DNA of 52,531 nt from Faecalitalea cylindroides ATCC 27803 (GTDB taxonomy: Bacteria > Bacillota_I > Bacilli_A > Erysipelotrichales > Erysipelotrichaceae): NCBI RefSeq assembly GCF_000469305.1, contig NZ_KI270948.1, positions 1-52,531 on the forward strand. Reading direction: 5' to 3'. Numbering within the stretch: the first letter of the stretch is position 1; every line of letters starts with the position of its first letter. The notes under the pieces were generated by a model. That model was not told the DNA's origin. It saw only the letters and a list, made by a program, of their open reading frames with translations, and ran no database searches. Positions 1 through 9,205 of this stretch are shown piece after piece. A program made the position numbers and the translations under genes.

Positions 1-20
1 AGGACATTAGTCCTTTTTTT
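1..20 (+). terminator. Short hairpin with T-run at the window edge
   Basis: AGGAC/GTCCT form a 5-bp stem around ATTA, followed by seven T on the plus strand. The proC stop codon (positions 7-9 on the minus strand) lies in the loop. It could end a plus-strand gene lying left of the window, or end proC; the sequence beyond the edge is not visible. Confidence 0.35.
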
Positions 21-789
21 CTATGGCATCAATGGCTGATATTACACTGCCGCGAAAGCCTGTTTTTTCTAATTCGCTAACACCTTTGATCGTTGTACCT
101 CCAGGTGAACAAACCGCATCTTTCATGATTCCTGGATGTTCTTTATTTTCTAAGTATAAAGCACCAACACCTTCGATCATCTTAGCGGCTAGACGATAGC
201 TGGATTCACGGGTAAGTCCATATTTTACCCCAGCATCGGAAAGAGCTTCTAAATACATAGCTGTAAAAGCTGGTGTACATCCAGATAATGTTCCCGCAAT
301 TGAAAAATGGTCTGTATCCACAAATTCCAACAGAGCTATTTTTCCAAAGATTTCTTTGAACAAATTCAATTGTTCTTCATTGAGGGAGTGTTTTTCTTCA
401 CAGATCATAATTCCCTTTCCCGTAGAAATCGGTGTATTTGGTACCGTAGATAAATGAGGTGTATTTTCATTTAATAGTTTTTCGTAGTCTTCGAAATATA
501 CACCGGCCGCAATAGAAATTACGATTTTTTTTGAAAGTAAGTCTTTTACTGGTTCAACAACAGAAGCGATTTGATATGGCTTAACAGCTATAACAACAAT
601 ATCACTTTGGGTAATCAAGTTTGTGGAATCTTGACAGGCGTTGATTTTTAATTTAGCACAATTGGTTTTAAGTTTTTCATAATTGCGAGCACAGGCATAG
701 ATGTCTGTGTTTTTGATTACATTAAAAGATACCAGTCCTTTCGCAATGGCACTTGCCATATTTCCATAACCTATAAATCCTAATTTCAT
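7..789 (-). CDS. proC: Pyrroline-5-carboxylate reductase
   Basis: This 260-residue protein catalyses the last step of proline synthesis, the NAD(P)H-dependent reduction of pyrroline-5-carboxylate to proline in the cytosol. It starts with a Rossmann fold (GFIGYGNMASAIAKG, residues 4-18). The conserved C-terminal half includes the family signature around residues 215-238 (DAVCSPGGTTIKGV). Length is normal for ProC. The ATG at 787-789 overlaps the stop of the upstream metallopeptidase gene (ATGA), so the two are probably translationally coupled. No other proline genes (proA, proB) are in the window, so it sits as a stray biosynthetic gene at the end of a housekeeping operon. Confidence 0.93.
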   Translation of the reverse strand: MKLGFIGYGNMASAIAKGLVSFNVIKNTDIYACARNYEKLKTNCAKLKINACQDSTNLITQSDIVVIAVKPYQIASVVEPVKDLLSKKIVISIAAGVYFEDYEKLLNENTPHLSTVPNTPISTGKGIMICEEKHSLNEEQLNLFKEIFGKIALLEFVDTDHFSIAGTLSGCTPAFTAMYLEALSDAGVKYGLTRESSYRLAAKMIEGVGALYLENKEHPGIMKDAVCSPGGTTIKGVSELEKTGFRGSVISAIDAIEKKD

Positions 790-1415
790 TTTGATTCCCC
801 CAGTTTACAAGGTTTGATATATTTGAGTTGTTTAACGATTTCCTTATAGTTTGGACACCATTTCAAGAGAACATCGTAAAAAGCTTGTGAATGGTTTAAT
901 ACATACAAATGAGCCAGCTCATGATAAATGATCGCATCTATACATTCTAAAGGTGCATAAGCTAAATTTAGATTTAAACAGATTTGTTTTTTAGATGGAG
1001 TGCAGGATCCCCACTTGGACTTATAAAAGGCCAGCTTAAGATTCAAATCATAAATCTGCAGTGCTTCACTGATTTCATAGAAACGATCCTGAAAATAAGG
1101 ACTGACAAATGTTTTTAAGAAGTGATCAAAAGATTTTTGATCATTTGGTGTATAGATCTTATTTCCAACAAGCATCACTTTAGAATCTTGTATAAAATTG
1201 ATGATGTAAGGTTCATTTAGAATCTGGATAACAGAATGATCGACAGTAAATGGTTTCTCGTTCATTCTTTTTTGTATCCAATCTTGATTTGAACGAATAA
1301 AGTTTTCAATTGTTCTTTTAGATGTATGTTTAGGACAAGTGATCACGATCTTGTTATCTTTGATCCTAAGATACATTTTCTTAATGTCTTTGTATATGAT
1401 CTGACAATTATTCAT
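786..1415 (-). CDS. YgjP-like zinc metallopeptidase domain protein
   Basis: The protein has 209 residues and belongs to the YgjP/DUF45 family of SprT-like predicted metallopeptidases. The zinc site is visible as HELAH (165-169) with a third ligand, probably His175. It is preceded by the family's WGSC segment (135-138). There is no signal peptide or membrane helix, so it is cytosolic. The physiological substrate of this family is not established. It overlaps the end of the Mrp gene by 8 bases and the start of proC by 4, so it belongs to the same transcription unit. Confidence 0.82.
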   Translation of the reverse strand: MNNCQIIYKDIKKMYLRIKDNKIVITCPKHTSKRTIENFIRSNQDWIQKRMNEKPFTVDHSVIQILNEPYIINFIQDSKVMLVGNKIYTPNDQKSFDHFLKTFVSPYFQDRFYEISEALQIYDLNLKLAFYKSKWGSCTPSKKQICLNLNLAYAPLECIDAIIYHELAHLYVLNHSQAFYDVLLKWCPNYKEIVKQLKYIKPCKLGESK

Positions 1416-2244
1416 TTACATCCTGCCATACTTCATCGGCAATATCGCTCATATATGAATCAGCAACTTCTTTTTGTTTGCCTGTATAGGATCCATATTT
1501 GTTGATATCGCGAATCAGATCCAACATTGGCAATGTACCATATAGTTTTAAGCCAGTTTCATCAAAAAACTGATGAAGCTCTCCGGTTTCATAGAATTCG
1601 ATGCGTTCATTACAGTTTGGACAATCCAGATAAGCCATATTTTCAATAACGCCTAATACAGGTACCTGTAATTGTTGACACATATGTACGGCTTTGCTGA
1701 CGATCATAGAAACCATTGGCTGTGGTGTAGAAACCATCACGATTCCCTGTACTGGCAATGACTGCATGATCGTTAAGGCAACATCTCCCGTTCCAGGAGG
1801 CATATCGATTAATAACACATCTAATTCTTCCCATAATACATCTGTGTAAAATTGTTTTACAACACCTGCAATGACTGGTCCACGCCAGATAACAGGATCA
1901 CTTTCATTTTTCATCAAATAGTTCAAAGACATGATCTTAATTCCTTCCTCAGTAACAATAGGAATAATTTCATTGTCTTTTGTTGCATACGCTTGTTCAT
2001 CGGCTGCATCCAGTAGACGAGGAATACTAGGACCTGTGATATCGGCATCCATGATACCAACTTTTAATCCTTTTTTAGCCATAGCCTTTGCCAACATGAC
2101 TGTAATGGTTGATTTTCCAACTCCACCTTTACCAGACATGACGGCTATGATCTTTTTGATGTTGTTTTTAGGGTTTGTTTCTACTGAACAAGTAGAAGCA
2201 TCTTTATTACAATTTCCATGATTTGGGCATCCTTCACATGACAT
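1408..2244 (-). CDS. mrp: Mrp/NBP35-type P-loop ATPase (Fe-S cluster carrier)
   Basis: This is a 278-residue ParA/MinD-superfamily ATPase that in characterised relatives carries and transfers iron-sulfur clusters. The deviant Walker A motif GKGGVGKST lies at 38-46. The CxxC pair that bridges a cluster between two subunits is at Cys208 and Cys211. The N-terminus has its own cysteine-rich stretch (Cys3, Cys6, Cys12, Cys19), typical of many Firmicutes Mrp proteins. I chose the ATG at 2242-2244 because AAGGAGG sits just upstream; a longer in-frame extension overlaps the recombinase gene and has no ribosome site. The start lies directly after the stop of the upstream Xer gene. Confidence 0.9.
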   Translation of the reverse strand: MSCEGCPNHGNCNKDASTCSVETNPKNNIKKIIAVMSGKGGVGKSTITVMLAKAMAKKGLKVGIMDADITGPSIPRLLDAADEQAYATKDNEIIPIVTEEGIKIMSLNYLMKNESDPVIWRGPVIAGVVKQFYTDVLWEELDVLLIDMPPGTGDVALTIMQSLPVQGIVMVSTPQPMVSMIVSKAVHMCQQLQVPVLGVIENMAYLDCPNCNERIEFYETGELHQFFDETGLKLYGTLPMLDLIRDINKYGSYTGKQKEVADSYMSDIADEVWQDVNE

Positions 2245-2245
2245 A

Positions 2246-3148
2246 TTAATCGTCCTCCTTCTTCTTAAAACTTTGAAATGCATTATCATATGCATTTACT
2301 AAACGCTTATTTTGTATGTGAGTGTAAATTTGTGTTGTTTGAATATCACTGTGTCCTAATAGTTCCTGTACGATCCTTAAATCGGCATTGCCATCCAAAA
2401 GGTGGCTTGCAAAACTGTGGCGAAAACTATGTGCAGAAAGATTGGGGTTCAAGTTGCATTCTTCACATTTCTTTTTGATCAGATTGTGGACATATTGTCT
2501 TGTTAGTACACGTCCATACTGATTGATAAAAAAATTAGGAAGAGTTTTCTTTTGCCAATTTTTTCGAACAAGGTTTAGATAGAGCTCCATTTGTTGAACA
2601 CAGGCATCCACGATAGGAATGATCCTTTCTTTATCCCCTTTTCCAGTAACTTTTAAGATTTTTTCACTTAAATGGACATCATTACGTTTCAAGGAACAAA
2701 GTTCACTGACACGTAGACCACAGCTGTATAAAGTGAGTAAGATGGTCTTATGATAGATGTCTATATCGCTGTTGGAAAAGGAGTCAAATAATACTTTTAA
2801 ATCTTGTACAGAAGCATAGATCGGTAAATGTTCATTATGCTTATGAGTATGGATATAAAGTGTTGGATCTTTGATTGATTCATGGTTCAAACTGATAAAT
2901 TTATGAAATGAACGAACACTTGCTAGAACACGATTGATCGAATTGGATGAATACTCTTTAGTCAAAGAATTTAGATAATTATCTACGGTTAAGATCGTTA
3001 TCTCTTCCACATTATTGATATTCTTCTGATTCAAATAAGCGATATAATGTGTAAGATCTGACATATAAGCTTCAATCGTTTTCTTGGATTTGTTTTCTAC
3101 AAGAGATAAATTAAGCTTGTAATCAGAAAGTGCTTCGTGTAAGTCCAT
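2246..3148 (-). CDS. Tyrosine recombinase, XerC/XerD type
   Basis: This 300-residue site-specific recombinase probably resolves chromosome dimers at dif with a partner Xer protein. The N-terminal SAM-like core-binding domain spans about residues 5-90 and the catalytic domain about 105-290. All catalytic residues are visible: Arg146, Lys170, His240, Arg243, His266 and the nucleophile Tyr275. Length is right for XerC/XerD rather than for phage integrases. There is no neighbouring att repeat or phage gene, which supports a housekeeping role. Whether it is the XerC or XerD partner cannot be decided from one copy. Confidence 0.9.
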   Translation of the reverse strand: MDLHEALSDYKLNLSLVENKSKKTIEAYMSDLTHYIAYLNQKNINNVEEITILTVDNYLNSLTKEYSSNSINRVLASVRSFHKFISLNHESIKDPTLYIHTHKHNEHLPIYASVQDLKVLFDSFSNSDIDIYHKTILLTLYSCGLRVSELCSLKRNDVHLSEKILKVTGKGDKERIIPIVDACVQQMELYLNLVRKNWQKKTLPNFFINQYGRVLTRQYVHNLIKKKCEECNLNPNLSAHSFRHSFASHLLDGNADLRIVQELLGHSDIQTTQIYTHIQNKRLVNAYDNAFQSFKKKEDD

Positions 3149-3163
3149 GTGTATATTTTATCA

Positions 3164-3817
3164 CTAAATCTCGATTGGAGGTAGTATTTGGCAATTACAT
3201 CGTCTTTCTTTTATCGCTTCTATGAGGATGGATTTGCATTCATGATCTTTATCATAGGCAAATGCGATTCGTTTAGCACCAAAAGAATATTGGTTAAGTG
3301 TTGTAAGTATCTCCTGCATTCGAGTTGGACGATGGACAAAATAAAATCGTCCATTACTTTTTAACAAACGATTGGCATGTTTGATCAATTCATCCAATGT
3401 TAGATTGATTTCAATGCGTCCTAGTTGCCGCATATCCATTTTTACATTTGGATGAGTTTCTTTTTGGGTAAAGAAAGGTGGATTGCTGATGATAACATCC
3501 ACACTTTCTACATTGACTTCTTGTATAGGGGCATGAATGATCTCATGCTCATGTTGAAAGAAAGTATCTGCATTTAATCTGGCAATATCATAAGCTTCTT
3601 TTAACACTTCGACTCCATAGAGTTTTTTTACCTCAAACTGGTCAACCCATAATAATAAAGCACCATTGTTTGTACCAATATCCAATACGGTTTCCTGATC
3701 ATTCACTTTTAAAAAGTTGGCAAGCAATCTTGTATCTGTGTTGAAATGGAAATGTTCTTTGTGCTGATATAGTTTAAGATCCTGCCGTATAAAATAATCA
3801 AGTCTTAGATCATTCAT
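3164..3817 (-). CDS. tRNA1(Val) (adenine37-N6)-methyltransferase family protein
   Basis: This 217-residue SAM-dependent N6-adenine methyltransferase resembles TrmN6/YfiC and the Firmicutes YabB group. Motif I is at about 45-53 (VLDIGTNNG) and the NPPF motif of base N6-methyltransferases is at about residues 113-116. The probable substrate is an adenine in tRNA, but this family is often annotated only by similarity. I chose the ATG at 3815-3817 because AAGGAA lies six bases upstream; the ATG at 3823 touches the ribosome site. It overlaps the end of dinB, so the two are co-transcribed. Confidence 0.8.
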   Translation of the reverse strand: MNDLRLDYFIRQDLKLYQHKEHFHFNTDTRLLANFLKVNDQETVLDIGTNNGALLLWVDQFEVKKLYGVEVLKEAYDIARLNADTFFQHEHEIIHAPIQEVNVESVDVIISNPPFFTQKETHPNVKMDMRQLGRIEINLTLDELIKHANRLLKSNGRFYFVHRPTRMQEILTTLNQYSFGAKRIAFAYDKDHECKSILIEAIKERRCNCQILPPIEI

Positions 3818-4982
3818 GTTCATTTCCTTTCTTTAATAGATCACTGGCTTTAAATAAATCTTTGTGATCAAGCTTTTTATTAAGCTGTGCCAGTATACTA
3901 TCTGTATCTTGGATCGGTGTTTCAAAAATAGACGGTTGTTCCAGGATCCGATTGGCATCTTTTAAAGAGCCCATTGATACGCCAATATGTCGATAACCAA
4001 CTTCTTCAAAGTTTTCTTCCAATAAGCCGCTGGCTGCTTCAAAGACGATTACATAGGCATTCGTATATGTCTGCAAAGGAACAGAACGAACGATATTGTG
4101 AAAATTAGTATCTCGCAATGAGATAGATACAAGTTTACCTTTTTGATTTTCCTGGATCATTTTACGGCATAGATCATTGGTCAATGTCTTTAATCGTTCC
4201 ATGGCATCATTTAATGTGTATATATCGCTTGGATAAGTCCTGGAAATAGAGATGCTTTTATGCGTCGTGGAAAAATTTAACTGTGCACTTGAATTTCCAC
4301 GGGCTTTTTGAATCAAAGAATACCCACTCTTTGATAAAAGACGCAAGATCAAGTTTTCGTTATCTGGACTGGCAAAATCACCAATCGTTTGAATTCCATA
4401 TCTTTTTAGGACAGGAATCGTTTTCTTGCCGATTCCTACCATTTCTTCAATTGGTAATGGCCATAACTTTCGTTCTATCTCGGCTTTTCGTAAAACCGTA
4501 ATTCCCTTTGGCTTTTTCATGTCACTTGCCATTTTCGCAAGAAAACGGTTTGGTGCAACTCCAATAGAAACATTTAAGCCAAGTGTTTCATAAACACCAT
4601 TTTGGATTTGGACCGCAAGATCCAATGGTCTTTTATATCGTTTGATGGTATCTGTTACATCCATAAAACATTCATCAATGCTGGCTGGTTCGATCATGTT
4701 GGAATAACGATGTAAATATTGAAAAAACTGAGCGCTCAATGAACGATAATAATTATAGTCTCCTTGAACGATATTTAATTCAGGACAGATCTTTAAAGCT
4801 TCAAAAACAGGCATGGCACTATGAATACCAAGTTCTCTAGCTGCATAGTTTGCCGTTGATAAAACCCCTCTAGATGACAAAGAGCCTACAGCTAATGGTA
4901 AGCCCTTGTATTCTGGATGCTTGATTTCTTCGGCTGAAGCAAAGAAAGCATTGATGTCGATATGAAATAATACTCTAGCCAT
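3810..4982 (-). CDS. dinB: DNA polymerase IV (Y-family translesion polymerase)
   Basis: This 390-residue error-prone polymerase synthesises DNA across damaged template. The palm carries the metal ligands Asp9 (HIDINAFFAS) and Asp103/Glu104 (SIDECFMD), followed by helix-hairpin-helix segments around 175-200 and a little-finger domain after about 245. No obvious C-terminal beta-clamp peptide is seen; the protein ends in a charged tail. It overlaps recN by 8 bases, placing two repair genes together. No LexA-type box is visible upstream, since it is internal to the operon. A second, UmuC-like Y-family polymerase is encoded at 44410. Confidence 0.93.
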   Translation of the reverse strand: MARVLFHIDINAFFASAEEIKHPEYKGLPLAVGSLSSRGVLSTANYAARELGIHSAMPVFEALKICPELNIVQGDYNYYRSLSAQFFQYLHRYSNMIEPASIDECFMDVTDTIKRYKRPLDLAVQIQNGVYETLGLNVSIGVAPNRFLAKMASDMKKPKGITVLRKAEIERKLWPLPIEEMVGIGKKTIPVLKRYGIQTIGDFASPDNENLILRLLSKSGYSLIQKARGNSSAQLNFSTTHKSISISRTYPSDIYTLNDAMERLKTLTNDLCRKMIQENQKGKLVSISLRDTNFHNIVRSVPLQTYTNAYVIVFEAASGLLEENFEEVGYRHIGVSMGSLKDANRILEQPSIFETPIQDTDSILAQLNKKLDHKDLFKASDLLKKGNEHE

Positions 4983-6615
4983 CCTGGTTTGTCCTTTCTT
5001 TTAATTCCTTGGCAGCCATAAGACTTGCTTTAGATACGGAACCAGAAGACATCAAGGCAAGTTCTTCAAGTACTTGTTGATCCGATAATTCTTCGACATG
5101 AGCTAAAGTTGAATCGCTTTGGCTATTCTTTGCCACACGATAATGATGATCGGCCCAGGCAGCGACACTGGCAAGATGCGTAATACATAGAACTTGATAA
5201 TCTTTTGATAATGTTTTCATCTTATTTCCCATGGCATAGGCAACTTTGCCGGATACACCTGTATCAATCTCATCAAAGATGATCGTATCGATCCCCTGTT
5301 GAGATTGGAAAACAACTTTTAATGCCAGCATCAAACGGGAAAGTTCACCACCTGATGCAGAATCTTTTAAAAGTGAGAATGACTGTCCCGGGTTCATGGA
5401 AACAACGAAATTGATATCATCGATTCCATTTGCGGATGGCTCTTTTCTTTGTACATCAACTTTAAAACGAGCGTTTTTTAACATAAGATCTTTAAAGTGT
5501 GTTTCAATTTGACTAGATAAGTCATTAAAGACGCTTTTGCGTTGTTTTGAGAGTGATTCTGCCTTTGTTTGATAAAGAGTTAACGCTTCTTCTTTTTCTT
5601 TGCTCAAACGTTCTAAAACCGCTTGACGATGAATGATCTTGTCAATTGTTTCCATGTACTGTTCTTTGGCTTTCATCAAACCTTCATAACTTTGTCCATG
5701 TTTACGATACAATCGCTTGATCAGATATTCTCTTTCCTGTAGTTTATCCAGCTCATGAGTATCTCGTTGAAGATCTTCTCTGCGATTCTTAAGTTCTTCA
5801 CTTAGATCCACAAATTCATAATAAATATCATCTAAGTTTTCAATAGAAGTATCCCAGTAGTTGCGTTGTAAAGATTTTTTTAAATTGTAAAGTGAATCGA
5901 TCAAGCCTCCATCTTTATCCAGAGTATAGATGGATTCATTTAAGTCTTCTAATGTTTTCTGTGCATTGGCAACTTCTTTAATGCGATTTGAAAGTTCTTC
6001 AAGTTCCCCTTCTTTGATATCGGCATCATTAATTTCATTGTATTGTGCAGTGGCATATTCTAAAGCATCATCGGAAAATGTTTCTTCTTGAGCTTTTTTT
6101 AATTCATTTGAAGCACGGGCATAGATTTGATAAAGGTTTTTTACTTCATTTTTTAGCGTTTCACAATTCGCAAAGCGATCAAGTAAATCAAGTTGCACGT
6201 TTGGATCCATGAGTTGATATGTATCCATTTGTGAATGAACATCAACCATCTTAGAAACAATTTGACGAACAAAGGATAAGGTCGCCGGTTGATTGTTGAT
6301 CTTCATGGAACTTTTGCCTTGTTCTGTAATTGTTCGCTGAATCAAGATATCATCTTCTATATCATAATCATTTTCTTCAAGCAGATTGAGCACTTCCTGG
6401 CTAGGTTTGGAAAGCCGCATCTGAAGTATGGTTTTATTGGCATCTTTTCTGACTACGTTAGAGGTTGATCTTTGTCCGCTTAATAATGAAATCGCATCGA
6501 TCAACAAACTCTTTCCGGCTCCAGTTTCACCTGTAATTACACTCATATGATTAGAAAAATCGATATTTGCTTTTTCAAACAAAACATAATCTTTGACATA
6601 CAGTTCTTCAATCAC
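4975..6615 (-). CDS. recN: DNA repair protein RecN
   Basis: This SMC-like ATPase, about 546 residues long, acts early in double-strand break repair by tethering DNA ends. Walker A is GETGAGKS at 29-36. A long coiled-coil middle (about 150-380) separates it from the ABC signature SGGELSRLML and the Walker B IIFDEIDTGVSG near the C-terminus. I prefer the GTG at 6613-6615 because GAGGTG lies six bases upstream. A GTG at 6624 overlaps the tlyA stop and would add three residues, but it has no spaced ribosome site. Order dxs-tlyA-recN is the classical Firmicutes arrangement; the argR usually found between tlyA and recN is absent. Confidence 0.93.
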   Translation of the reverse strand: MIEELYVKDYVLFEKANIDFSNHMSVITGETGAGKSLLIDAISLLSGQRSTSNVVRKDANKTILQMRLSKPSQEVLNLLEENDYDIEDDILIQRTITEQGKSSMKINNQPATLSFVRQIVSKMVDVHSQMDTYQLMDPNVQLDLLDRFANCETLKNEVKNLYQIYARASNELKKAQEETFSDDALEYATAQYNEINDADIKEGELEELSNRIKEVANAQKTLEDLNESIYTLDKDGGLIDSLYNLKKSLQRNYWDTSIENLDDIYYEFVDLSEELKNRREDLQRDTHELDKLQEREYLIKRLYRKHGQSYEGLMKAKEQYMETIDKIIHRQAVLERLSKEKEEALTLYQTKAESLSKQRKSVFNDLSSQIETHFKDLMLKNARFKVDVQRKEPSANGIDDINFVVSMNPGQSFSLLKDSASGGELSRLMLALKVVFQSQQGIDTIIFDEIDTGVSGKVAYAMGNKMKTLSKDYQVLCITHLASVAAWADHHYRVAKNSQSDSTLAHVEELSDQQVLEELALMSSGSVSKASLMAAKELKERTNQDG

Positions 6616-6620
6616 AAATT

Positions 6621-7340
6621 TCACCTCACTTCTTTTGCGTATAGTACATATTCTTGATTTCCCTGACGTCCTTTGATAGGACTCTTGATAGTCTGTACTT
6701 GACGGAAATAACGCATCATATATCGTTTTAAATCAATGACGATCTGTTCTTCTATTTTTTTATTTTTTAATACCCCATGTTTATCCAAAGCCTGTGGACC
6801 ACATTCAAACTGTGGCTTGATCAAAAAGGCAATATGTTTGAAGGAAAGTTTTTCAAACAGTGCTTCTAAGATGGTCTTTGAAGATATAAAGCTTACATCC
6901 ATGCAGATAAAATCAATATTTTCTTTAAAGTCTTCTGAATCGATATGCCGAGCATTATACCCTTCCATCTTTACTATTCTTTCATCTTTTTCTAGATCTG
7001 CATCCAGCTGTAGATGACCAACATCCAGGGCATACACTTTTTTTGCCCCATGATCAAGACAGACTTGCGTAAAACCACCTGTGCTTGCTCCAATATCCAA
7101 AACTACCTGATCTTTAATATCAATCTGGAATGCATCAAAGGCAGCTAATAATTTATAAGCAGCTCTTGATACATATTCTTGTGATATTGGCTCGATATAA
7201 ACGGTATCGTTTTCAGAAACATCAAAGCCAGGTTTTCGAATCACGATATCATTGACTTTGATTCTTCCCTCTTTGATGGCATCCTGGGCTTTGGTTCGTG
7301 TTTTAAAATGATCTTTTAAATAAACATCTAATCTAGTCAT
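6621..7340 (-). CDS. tlyA: TlyA-family rRNA 2'-O-methyltransferase (S4 + FtsJ-like domains)
   Basis: The protein has 239 residues. An N-terminal S4 RNA-binding domain (about 1-60) is followed by a Rossmann methyltransferase domain starting at SRAAYKL, with motif I VLDIGASTGGFT. TlyA enzymes of actinobacteria methylate 16S and 23S rRNA cytidines at the 2'-oxygen; the target in Firmicutes is less well defined. The ATG at 7338-7340 has AAGGAA ten bases upstream and lies inside the end of dxs. A TTG at 7346 would add two residues but is too close to the ribosome site. Confidence 0.88.
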   Translation of the reverse strand: MTRLDVYLKDHFKTRTKAQDAIKEGRIKVNDIVIRKPGFDVSENDTVYIEPISQEYVSRAAYKLLAAFDAFQIDIKDQVVLDIGASTGGFTQVCLDHGAKKVYALDVGHLQLDADLEKDERIVKMEGYNARHIDSEDFKENIDFICMDVSFISSKTILEALFEKLSFKHIAFLIKPQFECGPQALDKHGVLKNKKIEEQIVIDLKRYMMRYFRQVQTIKSPIKGRQGNQEYVLYAKEVR

Positions 7341-9186
7341 TTTCAATGATTTCCTTAAATAAACTTTGTGTATCTATATGTTCCTGGATCCTTAATGTTC
7401 GAATAGATCCATGATTGACAAAATGATCCTCAATACCAATGGTGTTCAGAATGTGTTTTTGAGTATTGATATATTCTAGGATCGCACTGGATAGTGATCC
7501 AATTTTACAATCAGTTTCATACACATAGATAGGAAGATCATAAGAACATAATTCATTGATCATTATTGTATCAATTGGTTTAAAGAATCGAGCATTGATC
7601 ACGATCATTGAAATACTATTTTCTTTGGCTTTGTGTATGACATTGTCTACATCATACCCATATGAGATCACGATACAAATTGGCTTATCACCTACATCAT
7701 AACGTGTCCATGAACCAATCGGAATCAATTCATATTGGTCTACTTTATCATAGTGAACATTTCCACGTGGATATCGTATACAGAATGGTTTCTGGCTGAC
7801 AAAAGCGGTATATAAAAGATTTTGAGCTTCTTTGGCATCATGTGGTTGAGATAAGATTAAATTTGGAATACTTCGTAACATAGAAATATCAAATACACCT
7901 TGATGCGTATCACCATCATCGCCAACCAATCCAGCGCGATCAATACCTACAACAACAGGAAGATCCATTCTAGCCATATCATGGTTGATTTGATCATAAG
8001 CTCTTTGAAGAAAACTTGAATATACGCTTACAAATGGTTTTAATCCTCCTGCAGCCATTCCGCAAGCCATGGTGATTGCGTGCTGTTCGGCAATTCCACA
8101 GTCAAAGAAACGATTGGGATATGTTTTTTCAAAATCTAATAGTTTACTGCCTTGTGCCATGGCTGGCGTGATCGCAACAATATTTTTATCTTTACGGGCA
8201 AGATCCATCAAAGTTCTTGAAATGATTTCTGACCATGTAAGTTCATCATTTGGCAGTTTCATCAAAGAACGCCCTGTTTCAATATCAAATGGAGAAACTC
8301 CGTGCCATTTACCTACTTTATCTTTTTCAGCATAAGGATAGCCTTTTCCTTTTTTTGTCAAAACATGGACAACGATTGGACCATCATGTTCTTTTGCGGT
8401 ATTTAATACTTTAATGAGATCAGAAATATTATGGCCATCGACAGGACCGATATAATCCAGATTAAAATCCTGGAAAAGACCAGCATTGATAATATCGTGC
8501 TTTACGATATCACGAACAGATGTCATGGCATTCAAGATCGAAGTTCCAACCTTATTTGTTTGAAGATTGGATTTAATATCATGCTTGATTCCACGATAAA
8601 TCTGACTGGAACGAACAGACGTGATTCTTTGTTCAATACCTCCATGATTTCGAGATATTGACATATTGTTGTCATTAAAGATGATGATCATCTTTTTTTG
8701 TTTAGATCCAATATCATTTAAAGCTTCCATGGCCATACCACCACTTAAAGCTCCATCTCCAATCAACGCAACGACTTCATAGTTTTCTTTTTTGATATCT
8801 CTTGCGATCGCATAGCCTAGAGCAGCGGATAAAGAAGTGGATGAGTGCCCGGCTTCCCAACAATCATATATGCTCTCACTGCGTTTTTGATAGCCGCTTA
8901 AACCGTCTTTTTTTCTTAAAGTAGTAAATTGGCGTGATCTTCCGGTCAAAATCTTATGTGTGTAACATTGATGCCCAACATCAAAGATCAATTTGTCATT
9001 AGGTGCATCAAAAACATAGTGCATGGCTATACTTAATTCCACGACACCAAGATTGCTGGATAAATGTCCTCCTGTTTTAGAAATTGAACTGATCAAAAAG
9101 GATCGAATATCGTTGGATAATTCGACTAATTGAGGTATGGACATGTTCTTGATTTGTTTTGGCGACTCAATATCATAGATTCGCAT
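7333..9186 (-). CDS. dxs: 1-deoxy-D-xylulose-5-phosphate synthase
   Basis: This 617-residue thiamine-diphosphate enzyme condenses pyruvate and glyceraldehyde-3-phosphate, the first step of the MEP isoprenoid pathway. The N-terminal ThDP domain holds GDG(ALSGG) followed by the NDN segment around residue 175. The middle transketolase pyrimidine domain begins near 315 (AITPAM) and includes the RAGLVGDDGDTHQG stretch. The C-terminal transketolase domain starts near 490. Length is normal. It follows ispA with a 19-base gap, so the entry step and a prenyl-chain synthase of the pathway sit in one operon. Confidence 0.95.
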   Translation of the reverse strand: MRIYDIESPKQIKNMSIPQLVELSNDIRSFLISSISKTGGHLSSNLGVVELSIAMHYVFDAPNDKLIFDVGHQCYTHKILTGRSRQFTTLRKKDGLSGYQKRSESIYDCWEAGHSSTSLSAALGYAIARDIKKENYEVVALIGDGALSGGMAMEALNDIGSKQKKMIIIFNDNNMSISRNHGGIEQRITSVRSSQIYRGIKHDIKSNLQTNKVGTSILNAMTSVRDIVKHDIINAGLFQDFNLDYIGPVDGHNISDLIKVLNTAKEHDGPIVVHVLTKKGKGYPYAEKDKVGKWHGVSPFDIETGRSLMKLPNDELTWSEIISRTLMDLARKDKNIVAITPAMAQGSKLLDFEKTYPNRFFDCGIAEQHAITMACGMAAGGLKPFVSVYSSFLQRAYDQINHDMARMDLPVVVGIDRAGLVGDDGDTHQGVFDISMLRSIPNLILSQPHDAKEAQNLLYTAFVSQKPFCIRYPRGNVHYDKVDQYELIPIGSWTRYDVGDKPICIVISYGYDVDNVIHKAKENSISMIVINARFFKPIDTIMINELCSYDLPIYVYETDCKIGSLSSAILEYINTQKHILNTIGIEDHFVNHGSIRTLRIQEHIDTQSLFKEIIEND

Positions 9187-9205
9187 ACTATCCCTCGTTT
9201 CAATA

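Noticed and set aside
2246-3148. Phage integrase of a mobile element
   Set aside because: The recombinase has Xer length and sits inside a housekeeping operon, with no att repeats, tRNA target or phage genes nearby.
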